A DNA stretch of 10,653 nucleotides from Chloroflexota bacterium (GTDB taxonomy: Bacteria; Chloroflexota; Anaerolineae; Promineifilales; Promineifilaceae). Every line of letters starts with the position of its first letter. Position 1 is the stretch's first letter. Location: contig JAAEOP010000141.1 of assembly GCA_024223125.1 (NCBI GenBank), positions 1-10,653 on the forward strand. Direction: 5' to 3'. A program made the translations under genes and the position numbers. Under the pieces are notes generated by a model, which did not search any database, was not told the DNA's origin, and worked only from the letters and a program-made list of their open reading frames with translations. Shown piece by piece: positions 6,748 to 10,653 of this stretch.

Positions 6748-6781
6748 GATTTCCCCGGAATTGTAAACTTCCGAGGAAATC
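6748..6781 (-). other. Stem-loop after the binding-protein gene (transcript stability or partial termination)
   Basis: Arms 6748-6760 and 6769-6781 (13 nt each) pair fully in RNA: 12 Watson-Crick pairs and one G-U. The loop is 8 nt. It begins 30 nt after the stop of the binding-protein gene. A run of six T follows only about 16 nt later on the minus strand, so it is not a classic terminator. Such hairpins downstream of binding-protein genes commonly protect the upstream mRNA or reduce read-through, giving more binding protein than permease; this role is inferred. Confidence 0.6.
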
Positions 6782-6810
6782 AAACTTAATTACTGTATGG
6801 CCAGTGAAGT

Positions 6811-7938
6811 TTAACGGAATGGAGGCGCATAGAGCAAGCCACCATCAGTCCACAGGCTATTCAGGCCACGTGGTACGTTGAAAGCTGTATCTGGACCGAG
6901 GTTATTGTTATAAATTTCTGCATAGTTACCAACCTGACTGATGATGTTGACACAGAAATCGTTTTCGAGACCCATTGCTTGCGCCAGATCCCCTTCTACA
7001 CCGAGTAGATTGAGAACGACTGGATCATCACTGCCCAAGAATTCGTCTACATTTGTAGAGTCAATGCCTAGTTCTTCTGCTTGAATGGTGCAGTTAACAG
7101 TCCACATAACGATGTCAGCCCAGTTGTTATCACCATGACGGGTTAATGGTCCCAACGGTTCTTTGGACATGGTTACTTCGAGGATGGTATGGTCTTCTGG
7201 AACGCTCAACTGAGTTTTGCTAGCAATCAGAGCGGATTTGTCTGTGGTAAAACCGTCGCAACGACCTTCATCATATGATTCGCGGGTGGCGTTGTTGTCG
7301 GGGAAGACTACCGATTCGGCGTTGATTCCTTCTCTACGGAAAACGTCGGCAAGGTTCTTTTCAGTTGTTGTACCAGCTTGAACGCAAACGGTGCCGCCTT
7401 CAAGTCCGGCAAGATCGGTGATCCCAGAATCTACACGTACCATCATACCCTGACCATCATAGAATGTGGTAGGAGCGAAGTCGAAACCAAGAGACGTGTC
7501 ACGACTAGTGGTCCATGTGGTGTTACGAATGAGGACGTCAATTTCACCAGATTGCAAGATGGGGAAACGTTCTGTAGCGGTAGAAGGACGCGCTTCAGCT
7601 GCTTCAGAGTCGCCCAAAGCGGCCGCAGCCACAGCACGACAATAATCCCAGTCAAAACCACTGACGGAACCATCTTCGGCAACAAAGCTGAAACCAGGTA
7701 ATGTACCACTAACGCCACAGTTCAATACGCCGGCATCCTGAACGGCCGCCAAAGTGTCGCCACCGCCAGCAAAGGAAATCTCTTCGGCCGCGCCAGCTTC
7801 ACCAGCCACTTCTACTTCCACGATGCGGGTGACTTCCACGGTCACAGTTTCGGTAACAGTAGTCTCGCCACCGCCACAAGCAACCAGGGTCATAGCCAGC
7901 AACAACACACCAATAATTAAAACAGTTCGCTTATTCAT
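6811..7938 (-). CDS. aapJ: Polar amino-acid ABC transporter substrate-binding lipoprotein
   Basis: A 375-residue exported lipoprotein that captures amino acids and delivers them to the permease. The signal peptide (residues 1-20) ends in the lipobox 'LVAC', with Cys21 as the lipidated residue. A Thr/Val/Glu-rich linker ('TVTETVTVEVTRIVEVEV', about 28-45) follows. The SBP family 3 domain then shows AapJ-type motifs: 'LNCGVSGTLPGFSF', 'GFDWDYCRAVAAA', 'ERFPILQSGEIDVLIRNTTW', 'DGQGMMVR', 'VCVQAGTTTEKNLADVF' (184-200), 'GRCDGFTTDKSAL' (225-237) and the C-terminal 'GLNSLWTDGGLLYAPPFR'. AapJ/BztA proteins take glutamate, glutamine, aspartate and other L-amino acids; the exact range here is unknown. 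I chose the ATG at 7936-7938, with GGAGG 7 nt upstream and a proper signal peptide; an earlier in-frame ATG (7977) would spoil it. First gene of the operon. Confidence 0.95.
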   Translation of the reverse strand: MNKRTVLIIGVLLLAMTLVACGGGETTVTETVTVEVTRIVEVEVAGEAGAAEEISFAGGGDTLAAVQDAGVLNCGVSGTLPGFSFVAEDGSVSGFDWDYCRAVAAAALGDSEAAEARPSTATERFPILQSGEIDVLIRNTTWTTSRDTSLGFDFAPTTFYDGQGMMVRVDSGITDLAGLEGGTVCVQAGTTTEKNLADVFRREGINAESVVFPDNNATRESYDEGRCDGFTTDKSALIASKTQLSVPEDHTILEVTMSKEPLGPLTRHGDNNWADIVMWTVNCTIQAEELGIDSTNVDEFLGSDDPVVLNLLGVEGDLAQAMGLENDFCVNIISQVGNYAEIYNNNLGPDTAFNVPRGLNSLWTDGGLLYAPPFR

Positions 7939-8082
7939 GTTTTCTCCTCCAGAAGAAATTATTTGTTTTGTAATCATTCAGAAATTGAACATTTACATTT
8001 TGTTTAATGAAGGTTTATCTATGTATGAAATAACAGTAATCGTTTCCAAGTTTTTCCCGTTTCTTCACCTCCTTTTGCATAA

Positions 8083-8108
8083 ACTCTCAATCTAACGGTT
8101 ATGAGAGT
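8083..8108. promoter_or_regulatory. Inverted repeat, possible operator upstream of the transporter operon
   Basis: ACTCTCA (8083-8089) and TGAGAGT (8102-8108) form a perfect 7-bp inverted repeat with a 12-bp spacer, about 145-170 bp upstream of the binding-protein start. The size fits a dimeric regulator site, but nothing identifies the regulator and chance is possible. Confidence 0.3.
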
Positions 8109-8271
8109 AAGCTTTGAGTTACATCAACTGACGAAATAGCAAATTCTATCTCGCCAGATAAATAGCATGAAACATCATCAATGAGGTTGACTGTTTTGAT
8201 TGATGATTTTAATAAGATGTTGATGAAAGTGTGAATTCTGCATTTGGGTGTTCGGTTGCTATTGAGCCAAA

Positions 8272-8342
8272 TTTGCTTTGAATCTAAGTTTGCTTCACGG
8301 CAAACAGTCTACTTATTAAGCAATGTTTTGCTTGTGAGCAAA
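8272..8342. promoter_or_regulatory. Cluster of TTTGC/GCAAA half-sites
   Basis: The pentamer TTTGC or its complement GCAAA occurs at 8272, 8289, 8300, 8327 and 8338 (first base of each). A further AGCAA lies at 8319. Two pairs form palindromes: GTTTGC/GCAAAC (8288-8293 and 8300-8305) and AAGCAA/TTGCTT (8318-8323 and 8328-8333). Repeated half-sites in a non-coding stretch suggest cooperative binding of a regulator, but low-complexity AT-rich DNA could give this by chance. Confidence 0.3.
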
Positions 8343-8511
8343 TAACCAATGCGTTGGGTTCTCTTCCCTTGAGAGATAAAACTTCTGTAGATTCATGTAT
8401 GACAAAAGTCCTACCCAATGAGGCTTAATAGTATAACCGGGGTAGGGAATTGGTCAAATTTTGGCCTGATGACTGCAAGACGGCGTGTGGACGCCAACGA
8501 TTTTTACGTTT

Positions 8512-8691
8512 TTATTCGGGCGAGACGCCCAGTGAGAGGTAACGTGTATGCAGGTTGCCCGACGGGCTGCTAGGCTCAAACACGGGTGTGCCTGTTTCAT
8601 CACTGCGCCGTAGGCGAATGAACAACCAGCCAACGGCCGTTTCCCCACTACCTAATGACACATTCAAGTTAGGGTCTATCCCTGCCACGAG
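8512..8691 (-). pseudogene. C-terminal fragment of an unidentified protein
   Basis: The minus-strand frame ending in TAA at 8512-8514 encodes about 59 protein-like residues ('LVAGIDPNLNVSLGSGETAV' first, then 'GWLFIRLRRSDETGTPVFEP', ending 'YLSLGVSPE'). Codon choice and local GC content resemble the flanking genes, not the AT-rich DNA downstream. There is no credible start: upstream of 8691 the frame is antisense to a TPR-coding sequence on the other strand. This suggests a cut-off gene whose N-terminal part was lost. I do not recognise the family. Confidence 0.35.
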
Positions 8692-8952
8692 ATATTGCGG
8701 CAGCAGGGTATTTTGTCTTTTTACGGCGGCCGTTACCAGGAAGCCAGACAACAATTTGAAGATGGGTTGACGGCCGCGCGTCTTTTAGGAGATCGTTGGA
8801 CAGAAGCAGGACTGCTCAATAATTTGGGCGTTGTCGCCCACCGGCTGGGCGACCTGGACGCCGATCGAGCTTACCACGAACGAAATCTGACCTTGATCCA
8901 GGAGATTAGAGATCGGCGTGTTCACTCCAAGCTGCTTAGGGTTTGCCCGTAA
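8659..8952 (+). pseudogene. TPR-repeat fragment (from a large regulator-type protein)
   Basis: This is the only plus-strand coding trace in the window. From about 8692 it reads 'LRQQGILSFYGGRYQEARQQ' and then 'LLNNLGVVAHRLGDLDADRA', ending 'LIQEIRDRR', one and a half to two repeats of the TPR_12 type with the usual small-residue and 'NNLG' positions. Such repeats occur in LuxR/AfsR-like regulators and adenylate/guanylate cyclase-type proteins with dozens of repeats. Here there is no start with a ribosome site, the homology breaks off near 8915, and a stop follows at 8950-8952. It is an internal fragment, truncated on both sides, whose left break coincides with the end of the minus-strand remnant at about 8691. 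Confidence 0.7.
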
Positions 8953-8962
8953 ATAACATTGA

Positions 8963-9382
8963 TTAGCCATTCGCTACAACCCTGTTTGGTTTGATCTTGA
9001 CGAGAATGCGGGTCTCTTGTTCGGCCAGATCAGCAGGAGTAACCCCGCCATAATAAGAATCTTGTCCTGTATATAATTTTGCCATCTGATTGATATGATC
9101 TAATGCGCCCTCTCTGGTTAACTCCACACTTCCCCGCACCTCTAAATAACGGTATGGGTTTTGGGGGTCAATGGCTAACACAGTCGCTTGCGGCCGTTGG
9201 CGTAGATTCTTTTCTTTTTGGCGGCCTACGGCCGTGTTCACCAACACCGTTTGACCATCGCCATCAAACCCAGCCCAAACAGCCGATAACTGCGGCTGAC
9301 CATCTGGGTTCACTGTGCCAATCGTCACCACTACTGGCCCTTCTAATAAATCTCTATGTGATTCGGGAATGTTTACACTCAT
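8963..9382 (-). CDS. PPOX-class (F420- or flavin-dependent) oxidoreductase
   Basis: A 139-residue single-domain protein with the split beta-barrel of the pyridoxamine 5'-phosphate oxidase superfamily. Visible motifs are 'VVVTIGTVNPDGQPQLSAVW' (about 17-36), 'VGRQKEKNLRQRP' (52-64) and 'AIDPQNPYRYLEVRGSVEL' (70-88). These match the Rv1155-like PPOX group, commonly F420-binding in actinobacteria and Chloroflexota. Members are small cytoplasmic dimers that reduce or oxidise diverse substrates; cofactor and substrate are not determinable here. The ATG at 9380-9382 has AAGGAG 10 nt upstream. A TATAAT promoter box at 9428-9433 suggests it is transcribed alone. Its stop lies 10 bp from the end of the TPR remnant, so no terminator fits between them. 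Confidence 0.85.
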   Translation of the reverse strand: MSVNIPESHRDLLEGPVVVTIGTVNPDGQPQLSAVWAGFDGDGQTVLVNTAVGRQKEKNLRQRPQATVLAIDPQNPYRYLEVRGSVELTREGALDHINQMAKLYTGQDSYYGGVTPADLAEQETRILVKIKPNRVVANG

Positions 9383-9427
9383 CTTACGTTTACTCCTTCA
9401 TCCTAATAAAAACCAATATTGCCCAAC

Positions 9428-9433
9428 ATTATA
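9428..9433 (-). promoter_or_regulatory. -10 box TATAAT for the PPOX gene
   Basis: The minus strand has a perfect TATAAT 45 nt upstream of the ATG, in the 84-bp gap after the membrane-protein gene. No good -35 is seen 16-18 nt upstream. A small hairpin, GGAC/GTCC around a 4-nt loop (9434-9445), abuts it. The predicted start site would leave a leader of about 38 nt. Confidence 0.5.
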
Positions 9434-9466
9434 GGACGCGAGTCCGCTTATTCCCACATCAGGTTT

Positions 9467-10653
9467 TCAGTTCTCATCTTCTGGTAACTTCAATCGGGCT
9501 GCTAATTCCGGTTCCCGATTTGCCATCAACTGCCCCGCCCACCGCGTACCAAACCAAAACACAGCAATGGCATAGGCAGCGCTTATGAGCAGACCGGGCA
9601 CGGCCAGCCAGGGGAGTTCCAGGAAATAGGCCGCCAGCAGGGGCAGCGCCGTCGGCACAGTGACCAACCCCAGGCCAATTGGGATGATGGAAATATAAGC
9701 GCAGCCCGTTTTGGTATCGCCGCCAGATTTGAACAGGCCACGATTCTGGCGCGATTCTACCTGCACGGGGATGGGAAACAGCACAGAGCCTACGGCCGTC
9801 GCCGCCATCGCCGGACCGCCCATCATCACGGCCGTCAATATCCCCGCCCCACTCACCCAACTGCGATTCGATCCCAACATGATGAGGCCAAAGAGGAGTA
9901 TGGGCACGGCCGTAATCACAAACAACGCCACCGCCTTAGCCCGGAAGATACGTTCGCGGGGAATGGGGGTCAGCAGTAGCGTGGGTAAGCCTGTACCCTC
10001 CCAGGCCAACATGTTTTGGGTATTGGCCCAAAAGAGAAACAGGGCATAAGCGGGCAGTATCAGCCCCACCCAGGCAGGATATGACGTTTCGCCAAAACCA
10101 TCTGAGAAGAAAAAGGCTCCCAGAAAGAAAACGGGCATTAAAACACCCTGGAATATGCCCACCCGCCGCTGTGGTATACGCCAGATTGATTTGAATTCTT
10201 TTGAGGTGATTTGGGCCATATCGGCCGGCAGCCAACCCAACCAGTTCCGCTCCCGCCGTTCCTCGCGCTGTACTTTTTGGCGGGCTTCTTCACGCGGCCG
10301 TGCCGAAATCAAATACCCTTCACCCGTCGTCAGGCGGATGAGCAGTTTGTACCAGACCCAGGTCAACGCCAGCAAAAAGACGAATGAGTACAGCAGCCAA
10401 CCACCCGCCGCCAGCCAATCGGCCGCCAGAGAACGTTCAATCGCGCGCGCGGCCGCGCCGGGTGGCAGCCATTGCAAAATAATCAGCGGCTGAAAGGCAG
10501 CCAGCTCGGCCGCCTGCTCCTCGCTCATGCGATCTAGGTTGGTTTGAATAAAGCTTTGGATGCCAATGTTGATGAAGTAGCACATACCGCCGATGAGAGA
10601 GAAGAAAACGATAACCACATCGCGTATACGACGGCTTTGCATGATACCGCCGA
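9467..10653 (-). CDS. ABC-2-type exporter permease-like membrane protein, N-terminus beyond window
   Basis: The frame is open from the right edge to TGA at 9467-9469 (395 whole codons). An ATG at 10640-10642 has no clear ribosome site and the frame continues upstream of it, so I treat the gene as cut by the window edge. Hydrophobic segments are near residues 8-28, 82-100, 163-178, 190-206, 235-260, 270-290 and 315-362 (counting from that ATG). A charged cytoplasmic stretch with 'RPREEARQKVQREERRERN' (115-133) and the segment 'LPTLLLTPIPRERIFRAKAV' (218-237) resemble the long permeases of ABC-type exporters in Chloroflexota. The C-terminus is polar ('ARLKLPEDEN'). Neither the cognate ATPase nor the cargo is visible; it would be expected beyond the right edge. 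Confidence 0.6.
   Translation of the reverse strand, partial: GGIMQSRRIRDVVIVFFSLIGGMCYFINIGIQSFIQTNLDRMSEEQAAELAAFQPLIILQWLPPGAAARAIERSLAADWLAAGGWLLYSFVFLLALTWVWYKLLIRLTTGEGYLISARPREEARQKVQREERRERNWLGWLPADMAQITSKEFKSIWRIPQRRVGIFQGVLMPVFFLGAFFFSDGFGETSYPAWVGLILPAYALFLFWANTQNMLAWEGTGLPTLLLTPIPRERIFRAKAVALFVITAVPILLFGLIMLGSNRSWVSGAGILTAVMMGGPAMAATAVGSVLFPIPVQVESRQNRGLFKSGGDTKTGCAYISIIPIGLGLVTVPTALPLLAAYFLELPWLAVPGLLISAAYAIAVFWFGTRWAGQLMANREPELAARLKLPEDEN

Larger units (their letters stand above)
7939..8511. other. AT-rich non-coding region upstream of the transporter operon
   Basis: I see no convincing protein gene in these 573 bp. The base composition is much more AT-rich than the flanks. It holds short inverted repeats (8083-8108, 8174-8207, 8288-8305, 8318-8333, 8410-8446) and a 21-codon minus-strand frame (8015-8080, ATG to TAA). 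Inside that frame AAGGAGGTG (8066-8074) is a perfect anti-ribosomal match with no start codon at usable distance. The operon promoter must lie here, but no hexamer pair is good enough to call. Confidence 0.6.

Noticed and set aside
6535..6783. 82-residue minus-strand frame in the aapJ-aapQ gap
   Set aside because: It has no ribosome site, overlaps the permease start in another frame, and covers the stem-loops; its composition is not protein-like.
8187..8213. Plus-strand promoter-like TTGACT and TTTAAT
   Set aside because: The spacer is only 15 bp and the only thing downstream is a TPR gene fragment; AT-rich DNA gives such matches often.
8410..8446. Inverted repeat CCTACCC/GGGTAGG as a terminator
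   Set aside because: The 23-nt loop is long, no T-run follows on either strand, and no gene ends next to it.
9103..9588. 161-residue plus-strand frame across the PPOX promoter
   Set aside because: It is antisense to two credible genes and across their promoter, with low-quality composition.
1..10653. CRISPR array, tRNA, rRNA, or transposase gene
   Set aside because: No regularly spaced repeats, no tRNA-like cloverleaf or CCA end, and no DDE or recombinase motifs were seen on either strand.

Overview
The window looks like a piece of a Chloroflexota chromosome, probably of the Anaerolineae/Ardenticatenia type. The clues are a lipoprotein with the 'TVTVEVTRIVEVEV' linker often seen in that phylum, a PPOX-class protein resembling the F420-binding branch, and a highly overused palindrome, ACGGCCGT. 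The phylum is an inference; there is no rRNA or other phylogenetic marker here. All six complete protein genes and both edge-truncated genes are on the minus strand, so transcription runs from high to low coordinates. The only plus-strand coding sequence is a gene fragment.

Layout in transcription order. The right edge (9467-10653) holds the C-terminal part of an ABC-2-like multi-span membrane protein. A short gap with a TATAAT promoter box leads to a 139-residue PPOX/flavin-reductase-like protein (8963-9382). Next comes a scar of two abutting gene remnants (8512-8952): a minus-strand C-terminal fragment and a plus-strand TPR fragment. About 570 bp of AT-rich non-coding DNA (7939-8511) carries several short inverted repeats. 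The centre (2534-7938) is a complete amino-acid ABC uptake operon in the aapJ-aapQ-aapM-aapP order: lipoprotein binding protein, two unusually long permeases, and the ATPase. It ends in a clear intrinsic terminator. After that come a small interrupted gene (2141-2401), a saccharopine/lysine dehydrogenase-family gene coupled to it by an ATGA overlap (969-2144), a 75-bp palindromic element (854-928), and the N-terminal 263 residues of a Cys/Met-metabolism PLP enzyme at the left edge.

Functionally the window joins uptake of polar amino acids (Aap-type transporter) with two amino-acid-metabolising enzymes (a lysine/saccharopine dehydrogenase relative and a trans-sulfuration-family lyase/sulfhydrylase). 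This suggests an amino-acid scavenging neighbourhood. The terminator and separate promoter boxes show that the enzymes are not in the same transcript as the transporter.

The most interesting feature is inside the AapQ-like permease. Its extracytoplasmic loop contains a domain that aligns without gaps over 72 residues (21 identical) to lobe II of the binding protein encoded just upstream. Two cysteines with identical spacing are kept, but the residues expected to contact the ligand are changed. The AapM-like permease also has a roughly 60-residue insertion, with two extra hydrophobic segments, in its core domain. I know of no described Aap system with this architecture. The operon contains no ACGGCCGT octamers, while the other 4.5 kb has eleven, which suggests a different origin for the operon.
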